In this document: positions 16,411 to 25,040 of the stretch, piece after piece | Layout: each line of letters starts with the position of its first letter | Position numbering within the stretch: position 1 is the first letter of the stretch | Assembly: GCF_001592945.1 (NCBI RefSeq) | Contig: NZ_LRPB01000048.1 | Location: 186,001 to 250,000 of the forward strand | Source: Roseivirga seohaensis | Lineage (GTDB): Bacteria > Bacteroidota > Bacteroidia > Cytophagales > Cyclobacteriaceae | Direction of reading: 5' to 3' | Length of the DNA: 64,000 nt | Position numbers and translations under genes: made by a program | The notes under the pieces: model-generated | What the model was told of the DNA's origin: nothing | What the model saw: the letters and a program-made list of their open reading frames with translations, nothing else | The model's database searches: none

Positions 16411-18078
16411 ATGAGTGAAAAGGACCCAAAAGAGTCGCTCAACTTTATTGAGCAAATGATTGAGAATGATCTAAAATCAGGAAAAAACTCATTCGTCCAG
16501 ACGCGTTTTCCTCCTGAGCCTAATGGTTACCTCCACATTGGTCACGCCAAGTCGATTGTATTGAATTTTGGCCTTGCCGAAAAATACAACGGCAGCTGTA
16601 ACCTTCGTTTTGACGACACCAACCCTGAAAAGGAAAGTGAAGAATACGTCAACTCTATTAAAGAAGATATTAAATGGCTAGGCTACACTTGGTCGGACGA
16701 GGCGCGCTATACTTCCAATTACTTCGATACGCTTTATGAATTTGCCGTAAAGCTGATCAAAAAAGGAAAAGCCTATGTAGACGATCAATCGGCTGAAGAA
16801 ATTGCAGCGGGTAAAACGAACCCGACTATTCCTGGCATAAAAAGCCCTTTCCGCGATCGTTCGGTAGAAGAAAACCTTGATTTATTCGAACGCATGAAAA
16901 ATGGTGAGTTCGATGCAGGAAGCCATGTGCTTCGCGCTAAAATCGATATGGATTCGCCCAACATGCACATGCGCGACCCTATCATTTATAGAATTAAAAA
17001 AGTAACCCACCACAATACAGGTGATGCTTGGTGTATTTACCCGAATTACGATTTCGCCCATGGCCAATCCGATTCGATTGAACATGTTACTTACAGCCTT
17101 TGTACACTTGAATTCAGAGACCATAAGCCTTTGTACGATTGGTTCATTCAAGAATTGGAGATTTTCCCTTCTAACCAAACAGAGTTTGCAAGGTTGAACC
17201 TAAGCTATACCATCGTAAGCAAGCGCAAGCTTTTACAATTGGTAGAAGAAAAGCATGTAACGGGCTGGGATGACCCAAGAATGCCCACCATTTCTGGTTT
17301 TAGAAGGAGAGGTTATACCCCTGAATCGATCAAAAACTTCGTTAAAAAAGTGGGTGTAGCCCGAAGAGATGGCATTACCGATGTAGCGCTTTTAGAACAC
17401 AGCATCCGCGAAGATTTGAACAAAAAAGCCAATCGGGTTTTTGGTATTCAGAAGCCACTAAAAATGGTGATTACCAACTGGCCAGCGGACAAAACGGAAA
17501 TGATGCAAGCCATCAATAACCCTGAAGACGACACGGCTGGAACCCGCGAAATGCCATTTACGCGCGAAGTCTATATTGAAAGCAAAGACTTTATGGAGGA
17601 ACCACCTTCGCCTAAAAAATTCTTTGGCTTAGGGCCCGACAGAGAGGTGCGTTTGAAATACGGTTACATTGTAAAATGCACAGGCTTTGAAAAGGATGCG
17701 GATGGCAACATTACCGAAATTCATTGCACTTACGATCCTGAAACCCGTAGCGGCAACGATACCAGCGGCAAAAAGGTAAAAGGAACTTTGGGTTGGGTTT
17801 CTGTACCTCACGCTGTACCAGCTACTTTACGTTTGTACGACAGACTTTTCCGTACCGAAAACCTGAACAGCATTGACGATGATTTCTTGAATCACATCAA
17901 TCCTGATTCGCTGACCGTTGTGGAGAACGCCATGCTAGAGCCTTCGATTAAAGATGCACAAATAGGCGATATTTTCCAGTTCGAAAGACAAGGCTACTTT
18001 GTGGTAGACAGAGATTCTACCCCAGAGAAGAAGGTCTTTAACCGAACAATTACGCTAAGGGATAATTGGACGAAGTAG
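16411..18078 (+). CDS. glnS: Glutaminyl-tRNA synthetase
   Basis: Class Ic aminoacyl-tRNA synthetase that charges tRNA-Gln. The catalytic signature PPEPNGYLHIGHAKS (HIGH) lies near residue 40 and the KMSKS counterpart VSKRKLL near 270. The C-terminal anticodon-binding beta barrels follow. 555 residues against about 554 in E. coli. The ATG at 16411 is preferred to the upstream in-frame TTG at 16381, which adds ten non-conserved residues. Presence of glnS means tRNA-Gln is charged directly. Isolated gene, with the long non-coding stretch upstream and a terminator at 18263-18297. Confidence 0.96.
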   Translation: MSEKDPKESLNFIEQMIENDLKSGKNSFVQTRFPPEPNGYLHIGHAKSIVLNFGLAEKYNGSCNLRFDDTNPEKESEEYVNSIKEDIKWLGYTWSDEARYTSNYFDTLYEFAVKLIKKGKAYVDDQSAEEIAAGKTNPTIPGIKSPFRDRSVEENLDLFERMKNGEFDAGSHVLRAKIDMDSPNMHMRDPIIYRIKKVTHHNTGDAWCIYPNYDFAHGQSDSIEHVTYSLCTLEFRDHKPLYDWFIQELEIFPSNQTEFARLNLSYTIVSKRKLLQLVEEKHVTGWDDPRMPTISGFRRRGYTPESIKNFVKKVGVARRDGITDVALLEHSIREDLNKKANRVFGIQKPLKMVITNWPADKTEMMQAINNPEDDTAGTREMPFTREVYIESKDFMEEPPSPKKFFGLGPDREVRLKYGYIVKCTGFEKDADGNITEIHCTYDPETRSGNDTSGKKVKGTLGWVSVPHAVPATLRLYDRLFRTENLNSIDDDFLNHINPDSLTVVENAMLEPSIKDAQIGDIFQFERQGYFVVDRDSTPEKKVFNRTITLRDNWTK

Positions 18079-18262
18079 TCGTTTAGTGTTTAGTCGAAAA
18101 CGGCAAGCACTGTAGACAAGGTTTAAAACAATAGGATTATTTATCTGGATAGTTTGAAATTCAATTACGGAGTGTGATTCAGAAATTTGAATACAGAAGC
18201 TGTATCCTTATCGTTTCTTTTCCTGACGAAGGAAGGATCTAACATTTCGAAAAATTCATAAC

Positions 18263-18297
18263 AAAAGCACGATATTCCGATTATCGTGCTTTTTTTG
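18263..18297 (+). terminator. Rho-independent terminator before the agmatinase-family gene
   Basis: AGCACGATA (18266-18274) pairs with TATCGTGCT (18282-18290) and is followed by T7. It ends only a few bases before the ATG at 18301, so it either terminates glnS transcription or acts as a leader hairpin for the next gene. Confidence 0.7.
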
Positions 18298-18300
18298 TGT

Positions 18301-19119
18301 ATGTCCATTTCAAGAACTCCAGTAAATCAGTTAAAACCAGGCCAAATTGCTTTGATCGGTTTGCCTTTTGATCAAAACTCATCCTTTTTGCAAGGCCCGG
18401 CCAAAGCGCCTGAGCTAATCATTCAGGCCTTAGAATCCGATTCGGCCAATTACTTTACTGAAAACCTGACCGACCTTAACGAGCACCCAAAACTGGCTTC
18501 GTGCGGAAATGCTGAGCTCAGCCAATACACAGACATTGAGCAGCGCATTGACGAAGTGCTCGCGAAAGGCGCCCTCCCCTTTTCTTTGGGTGGCGATCAT
18601 TCTGTCACTTTTCCTGTGGTGAAAGCTATAGCGAAGAAGCATCCCAAGCTCAGCATTCTTCATTTCGATGCTCATGCCGATTTATATGACGAACTGGACG
18701 GCAACCGATATTCTCATGCTTGTCCTTTTGCTAGAATTATGGAGGGCAATTATGCCCAACACTTGACCCAAGTGGGCATTCGAACTTTAAACGCCCACCA
18801 AAAGGCCCAAGCCGAAAAATTCAATGTGCATATGATCCAAATGAAGGATTGGAAAGCGGATATGAAATTTGAGATTGAAGGCCCCGTTTACCTTTCTTTT
18901 GATATGGATGTGCTAGACCCTGCTTTTGCCCCCGGGGTATCGCATCACGAACCGGGAGGTTTTTCTACCCGCGAAGTACTGACCATGATTCAAAACCTCA
19001 ACCTCAATATCGTAGGCTGCGATGTAGTAGAATACAACCCCGACAGAGACCTCAATGGCGTTACCGCCATGGTAGCCGCTAAAGTGGTGAAGGAGTTGAT
19101 AGCGAAGCTTTTAAAATGA
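18301..19119 (+). CDS. Ureohydrolase, agmatinase family
   Basis: Binuclear-manganese hydrolase of the arginase/agmatinase family; agmatinase (putrescine from agmatine) is more likely than arginase. Metal ligands are seen in SLGGDHSVTFP (about 95), HFDAHADLYDE (about 120) and SFDMDVLDPAFAPGVS (about 200), with EPGG following. The ATG at 18301 is used; an in-frame GTG at 18286 lies within the terminator stem. 272 residues, slightly short. The end overlaps the next gene in ATGA. Substrate (agmatine, arginine, formiminoglutamate) cannot be fixed from motifs alone. Confidence 0.85.
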   Translation: MSISRTPVNQLKPGQIALIGLPFDQNSSFLQGPAKAPELIIQALESDSANYFTENLTDLNEHPKLASCGNAELSQYTDIEQRIDEVLAKGALPFSLGGDHSVTFPVVKAIAKKHPKLSILHFDAHADLYDELDGNRYSHACPFARIMEGNYAQHLTQVGIRTLNAHQKAQAEKFNVHMIQMKDWKADMKFEIEGPVYLSFDMDVLDPAFAPGVSHHEPGGFSTREVLTMIQNLNLNIVGCDVVEYNPDRDLNGVTAMVAAKVVKELIAKLLK

Positions 19120-19487
19120 AAAGGTATACTAAAAATATTCTAGGATTGATTCTGCTAGTTTTCATGCTCAGCAGTTGTCATAATACCCTATACAGAAATG
19201 GGGCACTAGTCAAAAACCTAAAAGAAAATTATTCTTATGATTCTCCAAAGATCGATGTTATGCTTTTCCCCAAAGAGATTTTATTGAAGTGTGAAGCTCA
19301 CCATCGAAATAAGTTAAAAAAGCATGACACACTTGAACTTAAAAGAATCAGCCTAGTAGAGTATCAGAACACTGAATACACTCTGATAGAATACGATTTC
19401 AAAGAGGTTTTTGACTCTAGACTGGTCTATATTTGGGATCATAAAAAGAATAAATTAATCGGCTATTTTTACAAATCTCTAGCGTAA
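19116..19487 (+). CDS. Small lipoprotein of unknown function
   Basis: 123 residues with a lipoprotein signal ending in MLSSC (Cys about 21). The mature part is basic and beta-rich and ends in VYIWDHKKNKLIGYFYKS. I recognise no family. Its ATG overlaps the stop of the agmatinase-family gene, and the next gene begins 8 bp later, so all three are probably one transcript. Confidence 0.65.
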   Translation: MKRYTKNILGLILLVFMLSSCHNTLYRNGALVKNLKENYSYDSPKIDVMLFPKEILLKCEAHHRNKLKKHDTLELKRISLVEYQNTEYTLIEYDFKEVFDSRLVYIWDHKKNKLIGYFYKSLA

Positions 19488-19495
19488 GGTTTATA

Positions 19496-20098
19496 ATGAC
19501 ATTCAAACTACTTCTACTGCTCATCCTTCTGTCAGCCTCCCTACATGGACAAAACATGACTAATAGTATTGGAGTAGTCACTATATCAGATGATTTTGAC
19601 AATTCAGATCATACTATAGAGTTTCTTAATGATGACGGGTCCGTATGGAAGGCCGTCAACCTCTTTGATGAATCGAAACCAATAGAGGATTTAATGATCA
19701 TTGCTCTTCATCCAGACTACTTCCTGTATAAAATAAGGTGCAAAGAGAGAAATTCAGAGTATTTTAGAGTAGTAGTCAATGAAAAAACAGGATTAACAAA
19801 ACGTATGTTAATATCCCCAAAACTAAAGCTTCAAACTTGGGAAGAGTATGTATTAGATGTATTCACAATTGGTTTCAATATCTCAGAAAACCCAGTTCTT
19901 GACAAAATAAATGGAGTTCCAGTGAGTAAATCACCAGCCAAGAATCTGTTTCTTTACCCAAAAGAAGTTAAAGGTGAATGGATGAGGATAATCTGGACGG
20001 ACTCTAACTACCCAACTGATAATTCAATCAACTGTTCAGGTTGGATTAAGTGGAAAAAAGGGAATCAAATAATAATAAGTCTTCATCATCTTTCATAG
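19496..20098 (+). CDS. Exported protein of unknown function
   Basis: 200 residues with a signal peptide ending at SLHGQ|N (about residue 19). The mature protein has mixed beta content and ends in a Trp- and Lys-containing strand (WIKWKKGNQIIISLHHLS). Third gene of the agmatinase transcript; 12 bp separate it from the DUF3703 gene. No family recognised. Confidence 0.65.
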   Translation: MTFKLLLLLILLSASLHGQNMTNSIGVVTISDDFDNSDHTIEFLNDDGSVWKAVNLFDESKPIEDLMIIALHPDYFLYKIRCKERNSEYFRVVVNEKTGLTKRMLISPKLKLQTWEEYVLDVFTIGFNISENPVLDKINGVPVSKSPAKNLFLYPKEVKGEWMRIIWTDSNYPTDNSINCSGWIKWKKGNQIIISLHHLS

Positions 20099-20110
20099 AC
20101 AACTGACCAA

Positions 20111-20488
20111 ATGCCCCTCAACACCACCCTCCCAAAAACCCTTACCCCCTATTTTAAAGCGGAATTGCAGGCCTATGCTATGGCATACAAGACTGGTGAT
20201 TTAACCAAAGCTTGGGCGCATTTGGAAAGGGCGCATATTATTGGGCAGCGCTATCCTTTTGCGCATACTTTCGTGCATTGGAAAATGCTTCAGTTTGGAT
20301 TTCGGATTAAAAGCGGAAAAGAAGTGATGGGGCAAATTCCACGTTTGCTGGTGGGAGGCGTAAAGTCGTTTGTGGGGAAAGTGCCTGTGGGTAATCCCGG
20401 TGGCGCTAACGTACCACCCATGAAACCCTTCCCCATAGAAAAAGACATTCAGGATATTTTTATTAAAACTGGCGTTTACCAAGCCTAA
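20111..20488 (+). CDS. DUF3703 family protein
   Basis: Conserved protein of 125 residues. The family pattern is clear: a helix AWAHLERAHIIGQRYPFAH, then HWKMLQFGFRIKSGKEVMGQ, then a Gly/Pro/Val-rich segment VGNPGGANVPPMKPFP. Probably cytoplasmic or membrane-peripheral. No biochemical role is known to me. It lies 12 bp after the exported-protein gene and 66 bp before the TIGR03643 gene. Confidence 0.8.
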   Translation: MPLNTTLPKTLTPYFKAELQAYAMAYKTGDLTKAWAHLERAHIIGQRYPFAHTFVHWKMLQFGFRIKSGKEVMGQIPRLLVGGVKSFVGKVPVGNPGGANVPPMKPFPIEKDIQDIFIKTGVYQA

Positions 20489-20554
20489 TGGGTTGAAAGC
20501 AACGATTGCCAAAAAAAAATTAATCAGCTCAAAACATTCAAGTTCATTTTTTGA

Positions 20555-20866
20555 TTGTCAAATTTTAAAGCATCAAACACTTTAAGCTTGAATAATCTCA
20601 GTACAGAAGATAAAGACCGTATAATTGAAATGGCTTGGGAAGACAGAACCCCTTTTGAGGCCATTGATTTTCAGTTTGGAATGCGTGAAACAGAAGTGAT
20701 TAAACTCATGAGAAACACGCTTAAACTGTCTTCTTTTAAGCTTTGGCGAAAACGAGTGAATACCGGCACAAGCATTAAGCACTTGAAAAAAAGAAATGCC
20801 GAAATAATGCGATTTAAGTGCACCAGACAGCGCAGCATTTCCAATAATAAGATTTCAAAAAGATGA
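20555..20866 (+). CDS. TIGR03643 family protein
   Basis: About 90-103 residues, highly basic, with a helix-turn-helix-like core: DKDRIIEMAWEDRTPFEAID, FGMRETEVIKLMR and FKLWRKRV. This matches TIGR03643, a family found beside photolyase/cryptochrome and DUF2256 genes. No ATG is available near the N-terminus. TTG at 20555 or TTG at 20588 must serve, and the second fits the family length better. The end overlaps the photolyase-like gene in ATGA. Confidence 0.8.
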   Translation: MSNFKASNTLSLNNLSTEDKDRIIEMAWEDRTPFEAIDFQFGMRETEVIKLMRNTLKLSSFKLWRKRVNTGTSIKHLKKRNAEIMRFKCTRQRSISNNKISKR

Positions 20867-21963
20867 ATTTCCCAACTTCATTACCTGAAATTGAAGCCAG
20901 AATTCATAATCTATCAATTGAGGCTTACGGTAAAACACGAAACTATAAAAACGGGGCTGTTAGCTATTTAAGCCCCTATATTTCTAGGGGAGTAATATCT
21001 ACCAAACAGCTATTTGCACATGCCTTAAATCAAGATTTAAAATGGTGGGAAAAAGAAAAATTTGTTCAAGAACTGGCCTGGCGTGATTACTGGCAGCAAG
21101 TATGGATTGCCAAAGGTGATTTAATCAATAAAGACCTAAAACAGCCACAATCCAAGGTGAATAATCACCTGATTCCAAAATCTATTATTGATGGCAATAC
21201 TGGTATCGAAGCAGTTGATGAAGCCATTGAAACGCTAAAAAAAACGGGCTATATGCATAATCACATGCGCATGTATGTAGCAAGCATGGTTTGTAACTTA
21301 GCACAATGCCACTGGTTAGCCCCCGCCCAATGGATGTACGGGTATTTACTCGATGGTGATTGGGCGTCTAACGCACTAAGCTGGCAATGGGTGGCTGGGG
21401 CAAATGCGAATAAAAAATATTACGCGAATCAAGAAAACATTAATCGTTACTTTTTCACCAATCAAAAAAACACCTTTCTTGACCATGATTATGAGTTATT
21501 GCCAGAATTAGACATTCCATATGCTTTATCGGAATTAGCAGGTTTTGACCACCACCTTCAACTTCCTCAAACAAGAAATTTGATTATTGACAACAGCAAG
21601 AAAACCCTCATTTACAATTACTATAATATTGACCCCAACTGGCATAAGGATGAAGGTGTGAACCGAGTTTTCTTAATTGAACCAGCCTTTTTCGAAGCGT
21701 ACCCCATAAATCAAAAGTGCCTAAACTTTGCAATAAATCTCACTTCCAATATCCCAGAAATTCAAATCCATGTTGGTAGTTTTGACTCCCTAAAAGAGGT
21801 GGTTGATCCAACAAAAATTATTTATAAAGAACACCCTACAAACCTAAGTTACACAGGTACTGAAGAGCCACGAGATTGGATGTTTGAATTAAAGGGCTAC
21901 TTTCCTTCCTTCTTCAACTTTTGGAAAAAGGCTAAGAAACAAATTGATCATATTCCAAAATGA
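20863..21963 (+). CDS. Photolyase/cryptochrome-family FAD-binding protein, FAD domain first
   Basis: Likely light-dependent DNA repair or cryptochrome-like flavoprotein. Residues about 1-220 are the helical FAD-binding domain: RNYKNGAVSYLSPYISRG, QELAWRDYWQQVW, TGYMHNHMRMYVAS and DGDWASNALSWQWVAG. The usual N-terminal alpha/beta antenna domain is absent from the front. Residues about 245-330 (TLIYNYYNIDP, RVFLIEPAFFEAYP, IQIHVGSFDSLKEV) look like that alpha/beta fold placed after the FAD domain. 366 residues. Coupled by ATGA overlaps to TIGR03643 upstream and to the DUF2256 remnant downstream. Confidence 0.85.
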   Translation: MNFPTSLPEIEARIHNLSIEAYGKTRNYKNGAVSYLSPYISRGVISTKQLFAHALNQDLKWWEKEKFVQELAWRDYWQQVWIAKGDLINKDLKQPQSKVNNHLIPKSIIDGNTGIEAVDEAIETLKKTGYMHNHMRMYVASMVCNLAQCHWLAPAQWMYGYLLDGDWASNALSWQWVAGANANKKYYANQENINRYFFTNQKNTFLDHDYELLPELDIPYALSELAGFDHHLQLPQTRNLIIDNSKKTLIYNYYNIDPNWHKDEGVNRVFLIEPAFFEAYPINQKCLNFAINLTSNIPEIQIHVGSFDSLKEVVDPTKIIYKEHPTNLSYTGTEEPRDWMFELKGYFPSFFNFWKKAKKQIDHIPK

Positions 21964-22118
21964 AAAAGGAATTTCTTCCACAAAAAACATGTCCTGTTTG
22001 CCAACTCACTTTTTCTTGGTGAAAAAAATGGACTAAAAACTGGGAGTCAGTGACTTACTGCAGCGAACGCTGCCGAAGAAACAAGGCTAACATTTCTGAA
22101 ATGACGACAGAGACTTAA
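21960..22118 (+). pseudogene. DUF2256 zinc-ribbon protein interrupted by in-frame TGA
   Basis: Starting at the ATG overlapping the photolyase stop (21960), the frame reads M-K-K-E-F-L-P-Q-K-T-C-P-V-C-Q-L-T-F-S-W. It then meets TGA at 22020-22022 and continues in the same frame with KKWTKNWESVTYCSERCRRN to TAA at 22116-22118. The two CxxC pairs and the WxKKW core are the DUF2256 signature, and Arg normally occupies the position now TGA, one base from CGA. It is therefore a nonsense-broken gene, an assembly error, or a case of readthrough. Confidence 0.75.
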
Positions 22119-22213
22119 GTAACCTATGCCTGCTGCCATTAAAAATATCATTATACTAAATAGCCAATACTACTTTTAAAACCATATTTTTGGTGCGAAC
22201 TGGTGACGGTAGT

Positions 22214-23035
22214 ATGACCACAAAACTCGAAATAAAAGACAAGACTGCGCCCATCGACAGCATTAAGATTTCCCCTTTCAGGAAGAATATCCGTAAAACC
22301 ACCCCACACAAACACAACAGCTATTTCGAGATTATCTTTCTCACGCAAGGTTCAGGCACGCACACCACAGACACGCAAAAATTCGACATTGTTCCGCCCA
22401 TTGTTTTTACGGTGCACAAAAAGCAAATTCACTTTTGGAATATCGAAACGGAACCCTCAGGCTATGTGCTGATTATCAAAAAACAGTACATCGATAACTG
22501 CTTGGACAAGGAAATCAAACAACTTCTGGCCAAGTTGAGCGCTTATCCTTGCCTTTACCCCAATCCTCAATCGTTGGAACCGCTCTTCGAAATTCTAAAT
22601 CAGGAATACCAAGAAAACGGCTACAGCCAAAAACCAGTAGTGGACGGATTACTCAAAGCCATTTTGGGTAAACTGCTACTTTCTGCGAAAGCAGAAAAAG
22701 CCAGTGAAAGCAATAAAGCAAGCGATTTTCAGCATTTTAAAGAGTTGCTCAACCAAGAAAATCAGTTAACGAATAAGGTAGCACACTATGCTAAACTCCT
22801 GCACACCACGCCCCAAAACCTGAATGCCATTTGTAGGAAAGAAGCCCATCAATCGGCCACAGAGATTATTTCGGAACACATTATTAGTGAAGCTAAACGC
22901 CTATTGCTCTACACGGACCTTACCGTAAATGAAATTTCGCACAAGCTCGATTTCAAAGACAATTCACACTTCACCAAATACTTTAAAAGACATACTGAAT
23001 TAACACCCAATGCTTTCCGTAAGGAATTGCTTTAG
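22214..23035 (+). CDS. AraC-family transcriptional regulator
   Basis: 273 residues. The N-terminal cupin-like sensor domain starts around TPHKHNSYFEIIFLTQGSG. The C-terminal pair of helix-turn-helices (about 180-273) includes EAKRLLLYTDLTVNEISHKL and the family signature FKDNSHFTKYFKRHTELTPNAFRK. The ATG at 22214 is preferred over in-frame TTG and GTG at 22190-22195. It lies upstream of chrA on the same strand but is separated by repeat copy B, so a regulatory link is only a possibility. Confidence 0.9.
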   Translation: MTTKLEIKDKTAPIDSIKISPFRKNIRKTTPHKHNSYFEIIFLTQGSGTHTTDTQKFDIVPPIVFTVHKKQIHFWNIETEPSGYVLIIKKQYIDNCLDKEIKQLLAKLSAYPCLYPNPQSLEPLFEILNQEYQENGYSQKPVVDGLLKAILGKLLLSAKAEKASESNKASDFQHFKELLNQENQLTNKVAHYAKLLHTTPQNLNAICRKEAHQSATEIISEHIISEAKRLLLYTDLTVNEISHKLDFKDNSHFTKYFKRHTELTPNAFRKELL

Positions 23036-23063
23036 GATTGAGTTAGGTTGACCTACCTGCTAA

Positions 23064-23144
23064 AACTCTCCAAAAGTTCTTGTTTATAATTCAGAAGAGC
23101 TCATTAACCCTTGATCATTATCGGTCAGCAACTTTTGGAGAGTT
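23064..23144 (+). repeat. 81-bp inverted-repeat element, copy B (paired arm changes)
   Basis: Arms AACTCTCCAAAAGTT (23064-23078) and AACTTTTGGAGAGTT (23130-23144) are perfect inverses. Relative to copies A and C, both arms carry the matching change (CCC to CTC and GGG to GAG), which preserves the hairpin. The interior shares GAGCTCATTAA with copy C. It is located between an AraC regulator and chrA. Confidence 0.85.
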
Positions 23145-23209
23145 GGTTGACTCAGGTTGAAAAGACCACAGCCTTTTCAAATAGACCATTTTATTAATCA
23201 TGCCTTGTA

Positions 23210-23217
23210 TATTTTTG
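23210..23217 (+). promoter_or_regulatory. Bacteroidota -7 box upstream of chrA
   Basis: TATTTTTG matches the Bacteroidota -7 consensus TAnnTTTG and lies 38 bp before the chrA ATG. No clear TTG -33 element is seen at the expected spacing. Confidence 0.4.
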
Positions 23218-23255
23218 CAGCAGAGATAATTTTTTAGTTTAAATTAAATAGAGCA

Positions 23256-24365
23256 ATGAGCAAGGAATTAAAAGAAGTCGCCAAGCTGTTTTTCAAACTG
23301 GGCAGTATTGCCTTTGGAGGCCCTGCAGCCCACATCGCGATGATGGAAGATGAAGTGGTGAAAAAGCGTAAATGGATGACACCTCAGCATTTTCTGGATT
23401 TGGTGGGTGCTACTAACCTTATTCCTGGTCCCAATTCCACAGAAATGACCATGCACTGCGGACATGAACGCGCAGGCTGGAAAGGTTTGATTGTGGCTGG
23501 TGCTTGTTTCGTATTTCCTGCCGTTGCCATTACCATGCTCTTTGCTTGGCTCTACCAGCAATATGGCCAACTTCCTTCCGTAGAACCCTTCATTTACGGT
23601 ATTAAGCCAGCGGTAATTGCCATCATTATTTCGGCCGTTTATCGCCTTGGAAAAAAGGCACTCAAAAATGTAGAAATCGGAATTCTGGGGGCGCTTACTT
23701 TGGCCGCTAGTTTACTGGGCATGAACGAAATCATTGCGCTATTTGCTTGTGGTGCTTTAGGCTTAATCATTCACCTTATCCGAAATTCAAAAAGCACATT
23801 GAACAGTTTCTCTCCTATCGCTCTAGTGCAAGTCACCGCCACTTTAGGCTCTATGAAAATTTTCTGGACTTTCTTTAAAGTGGGCGCATTGCTTTATGGA
23901 GGTGGTTATGTGTTGTTCGCTTTCTTAGATGCAGAACTCGTAAATACTGGCCTACTCACCAGACAACAGTTGATTGATGCGGTAGCGGTAGGTCAATTCA
24001 CACCAGGGCCTGTGCTTTCTACCGCCACCTTTATTGGTTGGCAATTGGGAGGCTTTTGGGGTGCTATAGCGGCTACTATAGGCATATTCATGCCCTCTTT
24101 CATCTTTGTAGCTATATTGAACCCGCTAGTTCCGAAAATGCGCAAATCGAAAGTGATTGCTGCTTTCCTGGATGCAGTGAACATTGCTGCAGTAGCGGTG
24201 ATTGTCGCGGTTTGTATAGAAATGGGCAAAGACACCATTGTGAACTGGGAAACCATCGTGATTGCCGTGGCCAGTTTAATTACCGTATTCGTTTTCAAAA
24301 AACTGAACAGTGCATTTATCGTGGTTGGCGGATCGCTTCTCGGTTATTTGTTGACTTTGGTTTAG
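23256..24365 (+). CDS. ChrA-type chromate transporter
   Basis: Inner-membrane transporter of the CHR family, in characterised members chromate efflux. Two homologous halves are visible. Each opens with the family motif: FFKLGSIAFGGPAAHIAMME at about residue 11, and FFKVGALLYGGGYVLFAF at about 207. There are about ten hydrophobic segments, with GATNLIPGPNSTEM and AVGQFTPGPVLST as the paired conserved loops. 369 residues, the long two-domain form. Many CHR proteins in marine bacteria have no proven chromate role, so the substrate is inferred. Confidence 0.9.
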   Translation: MSKELKEVAKLFFKLGSIAFGGPAAHIAMMEDEVVKKRKWMTPQHFLDLVGATNLIPGPNSTEMTMHCGHERAGWKGLIVAGACFVFPAVAITMLFAWLYQQYGQLPSVEPFIYGIKPAVIAIIISAVYRLGKKALKNVEIGILGALTLAASLLGMNEIIALFACGALGLIIHLIRNSKSTLNSFSPIALVQVTATLGSMKIFWTFFKVGALLYGGGYVLFAFLDAELVNTGLLTRQQLIDAVAVGQFTPGPVLSTATFIGWQLGGFWGAIAATIGIFMPSFIFVAILNPLVPKMRKSKVIAAFLDAVNIAAVAVIVAVCIEMGKDTIVNWETIVIAVASLITVFVFKKLNSAFIVVGGSLLGYLLTLV

Positions 24366-24429
24366 AAATCTTCTTTCTAAAAAGGATATGAAGTAGCTTT
24401 AGCTTCTCGTTTCACAAACTTATGCAGCT

Positions 24430-24954
24430 ATGAGAAGCATTATCATTCTTGGCAGTTCTAGAAATGACGGTGACACCTCCAAAGTGGTGAAACTGCTCAA
24501 AGAAAAGTCTGACTGGGACTTGATCGACCTGAATGAGTATGATTTTAGCTATTATGACTATGCGCATAAAAACGCTGGGGATGATTTCCTTCCTATGATG
24601 CGAAACATCATCGACAACTACGATACGTTAATTTTTGCTACACCAGTGTATTGGTACAGCATGAGCGGCATCATGAAAGTGTTCTTCGATCGCATTACCG
24701 ACTTACTAGAGATTGAAAAGAACTTGGGCAGAAAGCTGAGAGGCAAAAATATAGCTGCCTTAAGTTGCTCCATCGGCAATCATTTGGGTGACCAATTCTG
24801 GCTACCCTTTTCTGAAACCGCCAAATACTTAGGCATGAATTATCTTGGAAACGTTCATGCTGTAATCAATGACAGCACAAATCTTGAAGCAGAAACGGAC
24901 AAACTAGAAAAGTTTATTGCGTTGATTAACACAGCAGAGAAACCCTCTCATTAG
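24430..24954 (+). CDS. NADPH-dependent FMN reductase / flavodoxin-like oxidoreductase
   Basis: Flavodoxin-fold flavoprotein of 174 residues. The phosphate-binding loop GSSRNDGDTSKVV is at residues 8-20 and the flavin-contacting segment TPVYWYSMSGIMKVFFDR at about 76-93. Cytoplasmic. It follows chrA by 64 bp; NAD(P)H flavin reductases can reduce chromate or quinones, which makes a link plausible but unproven. Copy C of the 81-bp repeat begins 4 bp after its stop. Confidence 0.85.
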   Translation: MRSIIILGSSRNDGDTSKVVKLLKEKSDWDLIDLNEYDFSYYDYAHKNAGDDFLPMMRNIIDNYDTLIFATPVYWYSMSGIMKVFFDRITDLLEIEKNLGRKLRGKNIAALSCSIGNHLGDQFWLPFSETAKYLGMNYLGNVHAVINDSTNLEAETDKLEKFIALINTAEKPSH

Positions 24955-24957
24955 CGA

Positions 24958-25038
24958 AACCCTCCAAAAGTTAATACTCATAGTTCATCTGAGCTCATTA
25001 ATTCCTGAAGGTATATTGAAACCAACTTTTGGAGGGTT
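24958..25038 (+). repeat. 81-bp inverted-repeat element, copy C
   Basis: AACCCTCCAAAAGTT (24958-24972) and AACTTTTGGAGGGTT (25024-25038) enclose a 51-bp interior with GTTCATCTGAGCTCATTAA. It exactly fills the gap between two convergent genes (stops at 24954 and 25041), where it would act as a bidirectional terminator. Confidence 0.85.
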
Positions 25039-25040
25039 CT

